A stretch of 64,000 bases of DNA, from NCBI RefSeq assembly GCF_031880315.1, contig NZ_CP134771.1:5204501-5268500 (forward strand), written 5' to 3'. The notes under the pieces were generated by a model. The model did not search any database and was not told the origin of the DNA. It saw only the letters and a program-made list of their open reading frames with translations. This document shows, one piece after another, positions 31,816-38,665 of this stretch. The DNA comes from Pseudomonas baltica. GTDB taxonomy: Bacteria; Pseudomonadota; Gammaproteobacteria; Pseudomonadales; Pseudomonadaceae. The position numbers and the translations under genes are program-made. Position 1 is the stretch's first letter. Each line of letters begins with the position of its first letter.

Positions 31816-32556
31816 ATGCAGCCGGCCCGCCAAGACCTGCCCGTTATTCCGGGAGCGACGTACCGCGACATCATTCGAATCATGCAGCCGGTCTGGGTCT
31901 ACCGAGACATCACGGCTATCAGAGGCTCCCCGGCAGTGTTCACTGTGCCTAGCCACAGCCTCGAATCGACCTGGCCTGTCTGGGTGCGTGGCGTCCAGGG
32001 GATGCCTGACGCTAACCGCGAGCCCGATCGGCAGCTACCGCACACCGCCAAGCTCCTGACCGCCGACACGCTGGAAATCAACTCGCTATCGGTGGCAGGG
32101 CTCCGGCCCACCGGTGGCCAGCTTATCTACCGCAGGCCGGTCGACCTTTCCGAGTCGTCGGCAGCCATGACGATCTGGCGCGGCGATGAAGTGGTCCTGA
32201 TGCTGGCGCAGGACGATGGTCTGGCAGTGACCGCCGCCGGAACCATCGAGCGTGTGCTCACCGCCGAGCAAACCGCGTTGCTGGTAGGCGACGACCTCAC
32301 CTACACCCTCGACATCACCTTCGCCGGGCCTACCGTGACGCGCTATTTCACTGGTGCCGTGGGCGGCCCGAACTGTGGCGCCCGCGCTGGTGACGCGATC
32401 GTGACCCTGGGTGAGCAGGGGCCGCCAGGCATAGGCGCTGCCGAGATCAGTGCCGACCCCAACAACCGCATCACCTTCGGCACCGACCTGAAGCTCTACG
32501 TCGCTGACGATCTGATTCCTGACCCGCTGGCCTACTACATACTCGCAAAAGGATAA
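31816..32556 (+). CDS. tail fibre-associated protein, 246 aa
   Basis: A 246-residue protein with AAGGAG 11 bases upstream. The first half is beta-rich (TYRDIIRIMQPVWVYRDITAIRGSPAVFTVPSHSL), the middle resembles an immunoglobulin-like barrel, and the end has GEQGPPGIGAAEISADPNNRITFGTDLKLYVAD. That last pattern, a collagen-like GPPG turn and RITFGTDGKLYV-type strand, occurs at the end of phage fibre-associated proteins. Probably structural. Confidence 0.65.
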   Translation: MQPARQDLPVIPGATYRDIIRIMQPVWVYRDITAIRGSPAVFTVPSHSLESTWPVWVRGVQGMPDANREPDRQLPHTAKLLTADTLEINSLSVAGLRPTGGQLIYRRPVDLSESSAAMTIWRGDEVVLMLAQDDGLAVTAAGTIERVLTAEQTALLVGDDLTYTLDITFAGPTVTRYFTGAVGGPNCGARAGDAIVTLGEQGPPGIGAAEISADPNNRITFGTDLKLYVADDLIPDPLAYYILAKG

Positions 32557-32560
32557 ATCC

Positions 32561-33073
32561 ATGTCGCTCGAAACCAAGATCATCGCTCTGGCCCAAGCTA
32601 TCGGCGCCGATGTGAAACTGCTGAAGACCAATATCGGCGATCTGACCGCGCTGCCCACGACTGCCAAAAACAATATTGTCGCCGCCATTTCGGAGCTGTA
32701 CGGCCTGCTCGGTTCCTCCGGCGCAGTGATCGACGATACTGCGGGCGCTGGCGCAACCTCTGTCACCTGGTCGGCGGACAAGAGCACCACCTTCGTGGGG
32801 AATGCTGTATACGCGCTGCGTACTGAATTGACTGCCGGCGCCGCCGCTGCGCTCGATACCTTCGCCGAGCTCGCTGCCGCGCTGGGGAACGATCCGAATT
32901 TCGCCGCGACCATCGCGACTGGCCTGGGCAACCGCGTGCGCGTCGACGCCGCGCAGACGTTCACCACCGCGCAGAAACTCCAGGCACGCACCAACATTGA
33001 TGCGGTGGGCACCGCCGATATCGGCGATACCGAGCACGATTTCGCGGCCGATTACGCTACTGCCAAGGCCTAA
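32561..33073 (+). CDS. short tail fibre protein, 170 aa
   Basis: A 170-residue protein. The N-terminal 30 residues (SLETKIIALAQAIGADVKLLKTNIGDL) are a helical coiled-coil start, followed by TTAKNNIVAAISELYGLLG and ELAAALGNDPNFAATIATGLGNRVRVDAAQTFTTAQKLQARTNI. These latter blocks are known from tail fibres (trimeric shaft). The same N-terminal motif begins the next gene, so the two appear to be paralogous at their starts. Confidence 0.7.
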   Translation: MSLETKIIALAQAIGADVKLLKTNIGDLTALPTTAKNNIVAAISELYGLLGSSGAVIDDTAGAGATSVTWSADKSTTFVGNAVYALRTELTAGAAAALDTFAELAAALGNDPNFAATIATGLGNRVRVDAAQTFTTAQKLQARTNIDAVGTADIGDTEHDFAADYATAKA

Positions 33074-33076
33074 GCC

Positions 33077-34006
33077 GTGAGCTTGATCGCGCGGATAACC
33101 GCGCTGGCCCAGGCGGTGGGGGCTGATATCAAGTCGGTGAAGGCGCAGATCTCGGCAGCGGCCACAGCGCTGGCGGCGAACGTGCGGGGCACAGTGCTGA
33201 CCGGTTTCGTGACGACCACGAACGCAGCGGTGGTCGCAACCGATACCGTGCTGGTGGCATTCGGCAAGATTCAGGCACGGATCAATGCCTTGGGTACGGC
33301 GGCGAATGCGAACCTGACGACGTCCGTTACCGATACCACCGCAGGACGTGTCTTGAAGGTGGGCGACTTCGGGGCAAATGGCGGTGATGCAATAACTCTG
33401 GCCGTGGGTATAGCGTGGAATACCATCATAGTTCCAAGTGAGTACCTGATATACGGCGCTACTGGTACCAACGCTGCAACGCCATATGCTTTTATAAAGG
33501 TGTCCAAAAACTCCACGGTAATCAAGCAGGTAGCTTACGATATATTGAGCACTGCTGTTTTCTCCCGGTACAGCACCGACACCGGCTCGACTTGGACTGC
33601 GTGGGATAGTAGCAGCTACGGGCGTTCCAACATCGTCGGCGCTGTATCCCAGGCAAGCGGCATACCTACAGGCGCTGTCATCGAGACAGGGACCAACGCC
33701 AACGGCAGCTACACTAAATTCGCAGACGGGACGATGATCTGTATTGGGGTCTCCCCCGTACAAACTACTAATAACCAATATAGTGCCACTGGGATTTACT
33801 ACGCCGCAAACGCCTACCAGAGTTTCCCGGTAGCGTTCGTAGGCACTCCGCGCGTGATGATGATGCCTATTGCTCAGACTGTCTCGTTCAGTTGGGTTGC
33901 CTCGGATGCCACCCCAAGTAACCTTAGCTTTACATCGCGCTTAGTCGCTATGGGCCTTAATGCGACAGCGCAAATATCTTTCGTAGCAATCGGACGGTGG
34001 TTTTAA
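33077..34006 (+). CDS. tail fibre with pyocin-knob-like and C-terminal receptor-binding domains
   Basis: A 309-residue protein starting with GTG 3 bp after the previous stop. N-terminal residues 1-30 (SLIARITALAQAVGADIKSVKAQ) match the start of the preceding gene. Residues about 75-175 (NLTTSVTDTTAGRVLKVGDFGANGG...YSTDTGSTWTAWDSS) resemble a pyocin-knob domain. The C-terminal 110 residues (FADGTMICIG...FPVAFVGTPRVMM...FVAIGRWF) match a fibre tip that ends in an aromatic residue. It is the best candidate for the receptor-binding protein. Confidence 0.75.
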   Translation: MSLIARITALAQAVGADIKSVKAQISAAATALAANVRGTVLTGFVTTTNAAVVATDTVLVAFGKIQARINALGTAANANLTTSVTDTTAGRVLKVGDFGANGGDAITLAVGIAWNTIIVPSEYLIYGATGTNAATPYAFIKVSKNSTVIKQVAYDILSTAVFSRYSTDTGSTWTAWDSSSYGRSNIVGAVSQASGIPTGAVIETGTNANGSYTKFADGTMICIGVSPVQTTNNQYSATGIYYAANAYQSFPVAFVGTPRVMMMPIAQTVSFSWVASDATPSNLSFTSRLVAMGLNATAQISFVAIGRWF

Positions 34007-34347
34007 TGAAAATCAATCTTTCCCCAGTACGACGTGATGATTCGCTTGAACTGTCCGTGACCGGCGCGGTGGTCACCGTAAATGGCGAGCCCTTCGACTT
34101 CTCTCAGATGGCCGATGGCGACACGCTGCCGGCCAGCGCGATAAGTTCGCAGTGGTTCGTGGGAGACGTGCACAAGACTGATGGCGAGCTCGAACTGACG
34201 CTGATCTTGCCGCTGCCTACCAACTACAGCCCTGCGCAGGCATTCCCGGCGCCGCTGCTGGTCACTGCCGATGGGGCCGTAGCGCTGCCGCCACCATTGC
34301 CACTCACAGATCCCGACCCCGAAGCCATCGAGGAACCTCAAGCATGA
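34006..34347 (+). CDS. small tail-fibre-associated protein, 113 aa
   Basis: A 113-residue protein whose ATG overlaps the fibre stop (TAATG). It reads KINLSPVRRDDSLELSVTGAVVTVNGEPFDFSQMADGDTLPASAI and is beta-rich with a proline-rich tail. Proteins with DSLxVSVxGDVLxINGExFDFSxLPDG-like text are common next to Pseudomonas phage fibres. A chaperone or attachment role is inferred from position. Confidence 0.7.
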   Translation: MKINLSPVRRDDSLELSVTGAVVTVNGEPFDFSQMADGDTLPASAISSQWFVGDVHKTDGELELTLILPLPTNYSPAQAFPAPLLVTADGAVALPPPLPLTDPDPEAIEEPQA

Positions 34348-34685
34348 GCGGAAAAATCGACTGGTCGAGCCTTAGCACCGCGGCGACCAAGGCGGCTGCA
34401 GCAAAAGCAGAGTTGCAGAGCACCTTCGAAGCACAGGTGCAGACCCACCTAGACGATGCGGCCAAGGCCAGCGGCTACGACAACATCATGACCGCAGTGA
34501 GCTATGCCGAAGAGCCAGCGGTGACCAAGTTCCAGTCGGATGGCCTGGCCTTCCGCGCATGGCGCTCGAAGGTGTGGGCCTATGTCTATCAGGCCTTGAC
34601 CGAAGTGAATGCGGGAACCCGCGAAACGCCGACGGTTGAAGCCTTCATTGCCGAACTGCCGCCGCTGGAAGCCGCCGCCACCTGA
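34344..34685 (+). CDS. helical tail-fibre-cluster protein, 113 aa
   Basis: A 113-residue helical protein overlapping the previous gene by 4 bp. It includes TKAAAAKAELQSTFEAQVQTHLDDAAKASGYDNIMTAVSYAEEPAVTKFQSDGLAFRAWRSKVW. This text, with SYAEE...F..EG.AF..WRD.VW, is common in phage genes paired with the preceding one near tail fibres. A terminator follows, so this closes the tail-fibre transcript. Confidence 0.7.
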   Translation: MSGKIDWSSLSTAATKAAAAKAELQSTFEAQVQTHLDDAAKASGYDNIMTAVSYAEEPAVTKFQSDGLAFRAWRSKVWAYVYQALTEVNAGTRETPTVEAFIAELPPLEAAAT

Positions 34686-34706
34686 TTCCCTAAATAGGGA
34701 AGCCGC

Positions 34707-34728
34707 ACCCGCCTTGAGCGGGTTTTTT
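34707..34728 (+). terminator. terminator after tail-fibre cluster
   Basis: ACCCGC and GCGGGT pair around a 5-base loop and are followed by TTTTTAT. Confidence 0.8.
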
Positions 34729-34745
34729 ATTGCCTGGAGAAAGCC

Positions 34746-35195
34746 ATGCCCAATGCGTCCCGCGGGGTTCGAAACAGGAACCCCGGCAACATCGACTTCA
34801 ACCCGCGCAACGACTGGCAGGGCCAACTTGGCCTTGAGGTCGGCGTGCTGTCGCCGCGCTTCGCCCTGTTCGATTCGCCCGAGAACGGTATCCGGGCCCT
34901 GGGCAAGCTGCTGATCAACTATCGCGGCAAGGACGGCATGCCCGGTATCGGCGCACCTGGTATCGACACTGTGCGTGAGACGATCAGCCGCTGGGCGCCG
35001 GGCAACGAGAACGACACCGAGGCCTATATCAAGGCCGTGGCCCACGCCGTTGGTGTCGAGTCGAATCAGCCGATCGACATCAAGAAGCCTGCGGTACTGG
35101 TAGGCATGGTCACCGCCATCATCATCCACGAGAACGGCGGCAATCCCTACGCGCCGGCCACGATCGCAGAAGGCGTGCGGCGGGCGCTCGCATGA
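34746..35195 (+). CDS. P5-like virion or endolysin candidate, 149 aa
   Basis: A 149-residue protein with TGGAG 7 bases before the ATG. It starts RGVRNRNPGNIDFNPRNDWQGQ and continues PRFALFDSPENGIRALGKLLINYRGKDG, a pattern I know from proteins annotated as structural protein P5/lytic transglycosylase-like in Pseudomonas phages (NPGN near the start; F.....GIRA..). It is the only plausible muralytic gene in the visible late region, since none lies between holin and spanins. Enzymatic activity is inference. Confidence 0.65.
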   Translation: MPNASRGVRNRNPGNIDFNPRNDWQGQLGLEVGVLSPRFALFDSPENGIRALGKLLINYRGKDGMPGIGAPGIDTVRETISRWAPGNENDTEAYIKAVAHAVGVESNQPIDIKKPAVLVGMVTAIIIHENGGNPYAPATIAEGVRRALA

Positions 35196-35692
35196 CGGCG
35201 ATCGCCACCCCGTGGCATCTCCCGTACGTCGGCAACGGCCCGGGCCAGTTTTCCGTGGTGCCGCCTCTGCTCCCCTACAAGGTGGGCGAGTGGGCGCTGC
35301 TTGACGACCTGATCTACACGGACAAGGCAGGCAAGCAGCACGTCTGCCCGCAGCACTTCATCACCGATCTTGCCTCGATCCCTTGGCTCGCCGAGCCGAT
35401 CTTCAACACGGTGGACTCCCGCATCCCCGGCGTCATGCACGACTGGCTTTATTGCTCCCAGGCGCTGCCCCGCGCCGAGTGCGACGCACTGCTCAAGGAA
35501 ATGCTGCTGGTCACCGGCTGCGACCCTGTGCGGGCGAACCTGATCTATGCCGGCGTGCGGGTTGGCGGCTGGAAGCGGTATGCGGCCTGCACGGGCGGCC
35601 CCAAGCGCGAGGACTTCGCCTGGGAATACATGACCCCGCAGGAAGTGCTGCTCTATGAGTCTGCTTACAAGTTGGGCGGCGTTCACGGCTGA
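35192..35692 (+). CDS. DUF1353 family protein
   Basis: A 166-residue protein overlapping the previous gene by 4 bp. The pattern HFITDLASIPWLAEPIF ... PGVMHDWLYCSQALPRAECDALLKEML is that of DUF1353, a phage family with conserved FxTDxASIP and HDxLY motifs. Such genes often occur beside endolysin genes. Function is not established. Confidence 0.85.
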   Translation: MTAIATPWHLPYVGNGPGQFSVVPPLLPYKVGEWALLDDLIYTDKAGKQHVCPQHFITDLASIPWLAEPIFNTVDSRIPGVMHDWLYCSQALPRAECDALLKEMLLVTGCDPVRANLIYAGVRVGGWKRYAACTGGPKREDFAWEYMTPQEVLLYESAYKLGGVHG

Positions 35693-35822
35693 CAACGGCC
35701 TGCCTGATCTCTACTGCCGGTTCAACCTCGACGCCTGGGGCACGGCCGTAGCGGTCACGGGCAAGGCCTGGATCGCAACCGGCGCCGGCCAACTTCTGAT
35801 TTCCCTCAACTGGGCGTTCTAG
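35655..35822 (+). CDS. small overlapping gene, 55 aa
   Basis: A 55-codon frame overlapping the last 38 bp of the DUF1353 gene in another frame. AGGAAG lies about 9 bases before the ATG. The product is LLTSWAAFTADNGLPDLYCRFNLDAWGTAVAVTGKAW..., with three tryptophans and a hydrophobic end (QLLISLNWAF). It fills the space up to the next gene. It may be a small membrane-associated late protein. Confidence 0.5.
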   Translation: MSLLTSWAAFTADNGLPDLYCRFNLDAWGTAVAVTGKAWIATGAGQLLISLNWAF

Positions 35823-35857
35823 CCCGTATCCGCTGAACCCAACTGGAGAAACACCAC

Positions 35858-36046
35858 ATGAGCATCATCAACAAAATCAGTGAAGCCCTGACCATCCTGA
35901 ACACCGTCGTAGCGTTCGCCGAGAAGGTGAAGGCCATCTTCGGTGTGACCGACAGCGACGACCTGACCGCCAAGCTGGCCGGGGCCGAAGCGGTACTGAC
36001 TGCCACTCAGGAAGCTCTGGACGCCGTAGCGCCGGCAGTCCAGTAA
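35858..36046 (+). CDS. small helical late protein, 62 aa
   Basis: A 62-residue protein with TGGAG 9 bases before its ATG. It is amphipathic and helical (IINKISEALTILNTVVAFAEKVKAIFG ... AEAVLTATQEALDAVAPAVQ), without a clear membrane segment. It is the last gene of the late transcript, which ends at the large inverted repeat that follows. Function unknown. Confidence 0.65.
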   Translation: MSIINKISEALTILNTVVAFAEKVKAIFGVTDSDDLTAKLAGAEAVLTATQEALDAVAPAVQ

Positions 36047-36052
36047 GCGATC

Positions 36053-36098
36053 TTGGGCGGCGATCTCATCTGCCATTATTGACTAGATCGCCGCCCAA
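36053..36098 (+). terminator. 14-bp perfect inverted repeat, end of late transcript
   Basis: TTGGGCGGCGATCT (36053-36066) and AGATCGCCGCCCAA (36085-36098) are perfectly complementary around an 18-base loop, 7 bp after the last late gene. There is no T-run, so it may be a processing site or factor-dependent end rather than a standard terminator. Confidence 0.5.
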
Positions 36099-36364
36099 CG
36101 CTGACACCCAGCCCTGAGAGCGCTGTAGAGCTACGCCGAGGTCTGTCACGCGCCAATACCGTTAAAGCGATCGTCGAGCTGCACTGACGGAGAAGCGAAT
36201 TAGGGCCGGCAGGGTGTCGTTAGTCTGATCGACCGGCTGCGTACGCCCATACAGCACGCCTAGTCGACAAAGGTGCACGACCACTTGCGCTATGCTGAGA
36301 GTTCGGATTCGTGGTATACAGTTCGCATTTTCGATGGCAAATGGATATGCATAAGGAGAGGGTT
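36099..36364 (+). promoter_or_regulatory. intergenic region with promoter for the cargo operon
   Basis: No gene is visible in these 266 bp. An extended -10 motif, TGGTATACA at 36312-36320, lies about 45 bp before the chosen GTG start of the first cargo gene. No good -35 is seen. Composition changes from GC-rich to AT-rich here, marking the start of the cargo. Confidence 0.45.
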
Positions 36365-37096
36365 GTGTCTCAGGAAACTACACTTAAGTTTCAAGTTAGT
36401 CTGTTTGGCGATTTTGCCAGCTATGGTGTGACTGAAGATAATATGCGCAAGTGTTTTGAAAGTTTTTTTAAGCTTCAGATGCTTCCAAATCAAGTTCAGG
36501 AGCTCAACGCGGCGATCGGGCAAACTACACCGAGAATCTCTTTGCAGTCGATGGGTAGCGGGATTATGGTTAATCTGCTTAGTGATCGCTTAGATGTTAT
36601 AGCAATGCCGATGCCTGGTAATCCCGCAGCAGGATTGTCCTTTCAGCAGTTTGTTGAAAAAGGGTTGCCGGTTGTAGCTGAGATGATCAAGCTTTTTCCT
36701 GCTGAAGTTAGTCGAGTGGGCGTTATTTATGAGGGGCTGATGGCCCAGGTTTCGGTTGACAAGCTCAACTCACTCAGAGATTCATTCCTTGGGCCTAAGC
36801 TTGCGTTTGCCGCTGGGATGCAAACTAATGAGTGGAGTGTCAGAGATGTCGTAGTGAGTGAGGTGGCCGGTGTTTCCTCTAATTTTATATACGCTTTGCA
36901 AAGGGTGAGGGCTCAGATCACTGATATGGCCGGCCATAAGGAGCAAGAGTCTCTCCATCTTATGGTTGACGTTAATAGTACTCCTGGGTGTGGGGCCGTA
37001 TTTAATAATTTTGCGGTTGTTCAGGATTATGTAAATAAATCCCTCGATGTTCATAAGCAGATCAAGGGTGAAGTTGAGGGGCGCGTTCATGGCTAA
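36365..37096 (+). CDS. cargo operon protein A, unknown function, 243 aa
   Basis: First gene of a three-gene operon. GTG at 36365 is chosen since AAGGAGAG precedes it by 4-6 bases; earlier in-frame starts (36311, 36341) have none. The product is soluble, alpha/beta, with FQVSLFGDFASYGVTEDNM, RISLQSMGSGIMVNLLSDRLDVI, SRVGVIYEGLMAQ and HLMVDVNSTPGCG. The general pattern (long beta-rich N-half and R-G-V-I-Y-like block) reminds me of TIGR04255-type proteins, but I cannot confirm it. The gene is AT-rich with rare codons compared with phage neighbours, suggesting separate acquisition. It overlaps the next gene by 8 bp. Confidence 0.65.
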   Translation: MSQETTLKFQVSLFGDFASYGVTEDNMRKCFESFFKLQMLPNQVQELNAAIGQTTPRISLQSMGSGIMVNLLSDRLDVIAMPMPGNPAAGLSFQQFVEKGLPVVAEMIKLFPAEVSRVGVIYEGLMAQVSVDKLNSLRDSFLGPKLAFAAGMQTNEWSVRDVVVSEVAGVSSNFIYALQRVRAQITDMAGHKEQESLHLMVDVNSTPGCGAVFNNFAVVQDYVNKSLDVHKQIKGEVEGRVHG

Positions 37097-37697
37097 TCCC
37101 TCGTCGTCGATCCGGAACTCACTCGACTCTAGTAAGCTGCGTTCTCGCGTCAGCTTCGGCTCTGCTTCGATACTCCCAGGTGTCGTCCAAAGTGAAAATA
37201 CAGTTGCCGAAATTCTTTCTGAGCCAAGCGTGCAGTTTGATTCTGTAGCATCAGGCACCAATTCGCCCATGCTAACGAGCGAAAAATCGATCTCTCCTGA
37301 TCGGCTCAAATTCAAAAAGGGATTTCGTGACTGTCTGATTGGGGACTATTCGGATTATGGTACAAAGTCCATGGCTGAGGTCTTCGTCGAAAATTGGATA
37401 GATAAAGGTGTTTTCCAAGTTCAACTTTGGCTTGCTGAGGTTTATCTAGAAAATCAAGCAGATACTGATACGTTGATGGCGTTACTGAAGGTTGTAATGC
37501 ATGTCGACCCTAAGGATTTTGCACCAGCGAATCGGATGGTGGCGTTGGCCTCCCTGTCTCACGCTTCATTGGAGGTTCGTGAGTGCGCTGTCAGATGCTA
37601 TGAGTATTGGGAGTGTCCGGAGTTCTATACTGACCTTGCCAATCGCTCTCTGGAGCCGGCATGGCTCGAAGAATACAAGAATTCCTTTATCAATTAA
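37089..37697 (+). CDS. cargo operon protein B, HEAT-repeat-like end, 202 aa
   Basis: Second gene of the operon; GAGGGG lies 8 bases before the ATG at 37089. The first 80 residues are Ser-rich and probably disordered (ANPSSSIRNSLDSSKLRSRVSFGSASI). The C-terminal 110 residues are helical: SMAEVFVENWIDKGVFQVQLWLAEVYLE, then ANRMVALASLSHASLEVRECAVRCYEYWECPEFYTDLANRSLEP. The last part resembles a HEAT-like repeat pair (LSHASLEVRECAVRCYEYW). It may be a scaffold or adaptor protein. No known family name can be given. Confidence 0.65.
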   Translation: MANPSSSIRNSLDSSKLRSRVSFGSASILPGVVQSENTVAEILSEPSVQFDSVASGTNSPMLTSEKSISPDRLKFKKGFRDCLIGDYSDYGTKSMAEVFVENWIDKGVFQVQLWLAEVYLENQADTDTLMALLKVVMHVDPKDFAPANRMVALASLSHASLEVRECAVRCYEYWECPEFYTDLANRSLEPAWLEEYKNSFIN

Positions 37698-37715
37698 TCG
37701 CACGGAAGCTTTGTG

Positions 37716-38204
37716 ATGGCCTTGATGGTTCGGACGGTTAATAAAGCCAAGTGGGATATGAGCTTCAATCCTGCCAACGCCGACGCTATAACCCTTTGCT
37801 TGAAGACAAAGAACAACACTCTCTCGTTCTGGGTCGTTGAGTCCCCTGAGAAGGTCGATGATGGGGTTCTAGCGATTGCGTCAGCTAATCAAAATCTTGA
37901 TGCTATCGATATCGTGGTAGTGGACTCGGCAGAGTTTGAGGCTCGAGATATTAAGATAATTGAGAGCGTTGGTCGGACGGCATGTCTGGATCTTGCTAGC
38001 TCCCACAGAGATTTGGCGGAGTTAAATGTCCGTCACTTGGAAGGCGTCTCTGAAGTTATAGCTAGTAAAATTAAGGATAATAAGGTTGTTCGCTACAATA
38101 TGAGCTCTTTAAGGAATCTTATAGAAATCGCTATTGATGCGAAACGTATCAACCTGGAGCTGCTCCACGAAGGCATCAAGAAAAAGCTATCCAAGCAGGT
38201 TTAG
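37716..38204 (+). CDS. cargo operon protein C, unknown function, 162 aa
   Basis: Third gene, 18 bp after B, with GGAAG 8 bases before the ATG. The protein starts ALMVRTVNKAKWDMSFNPANADAITLCLKTKNNTLSFW and later has DIVVVDSAEFEARDIKIIESVGRTACLDLASSHRDLAELNVRHLEGVSEVIASKI. It looks alpha/beta with a helical C-terminus (RNLIEIAIDAKRINLELLHEGI) and a lysine-rich end. No family is recognised. Co-directional tight spacing with A and B suggests that the three proteins act together. Confidence 0.65.
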   Translation: MALMVRTVNKAKWDMSFNPANADAITLCLKTKNNTLSFWVVESPEKVDDGVLAIASANQNLDAIDIVVVDSAEFEARDIKIIESVGRTACLDLASSHRDLAELNVRHLEGVSEVIASKIKDNKVVRYNMSSLRNLIEIAIDAKRINLELLHEGIKKKLSKQV

Positions 38205-38551
38205 CGGTCGATTTTTAGATGTAGGCTGGACTGGGCTGTAAATGGAGCGGATTGGGTTATTAGGCTACGATTCTTATGGCAGATTTAGGGTAACCGCGGG
38301 GTCCTTGCTGACCCCATGAGGCCCTACATATCCTGATAAATCCGAGCAAAACCGGGCCTGTGAGAGCCGGTAGGTTTCACTGGTAGGGTTCAAATTCCTA
38401 TCCCGGCTTGCCGGGGGTTCGACGGCGTAGCCGCCGACAGGGAAATATGGATGGTTAAAGATCCCTTCGAGTGAGTTTCCAATTCTTGGATCAGGTGCCA
38501 TATGAACTATACCCACTCAGCCGCTCCCCATATTGTCCCCGCTCAAGGCGA
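38205..38551. ncRNA. gene-free stretch with several hairpins and tRNA-like T-arm, possible ncRNA
   Basis: Nearly 350 bp without a convincing gene. It holds GGGGTC-cttgct-GACCCC (38299-38316), CGGCG-tag-CCGCCG near 38424-38437, and a tRNA-like element at 38366-38407 in which GCCGGTA pairs with TCCCGGC (one mismatch) around a 5-bp T-stem and the classical loop TTCAAAT. D and anticodon arms are missing. It may be a tRNA remnant, a minihelix RNA or chance. Confidence 0.35.
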
Positions 38552-38665
38552 TCAGCGCCGCTCTGTCGCTTCGGCGAACCGGATGTATATAGCTTCGATC
38601 CGAGCTGCTTCGATGGCTCCGGTCGTCTCCACCCCAAGGCCCCCAGCCTGAGCGCCGAATTTCAT
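38552..38665 (-). pseudogene. truncated paralogue of the gene at 39754-39996
   Basis: A 37-codon frame whose ATG overlaps the stop of the leftward cargo gene (ATGA). The product ends EAARIEAIYIRFAEATERR, close to EAARIEALYILFDEATEKR in the 80-residue protein encoded at 39754-39996; the preceding part (GLGVETTGAI against LGLETARTL) also aligns. It lacks the first half of that protein. It may be a degenerate duplicate, or a short coupled gene. Confidence 0.5.

Noticed and set aside
38341..38410. A complete tRNA gene in the cargo region
   Set aside because: Only acceptor-like and T-arm-like parts are present; there is no D-arm, anticodon arm or CCA, so it is not annotated as a tRNA.
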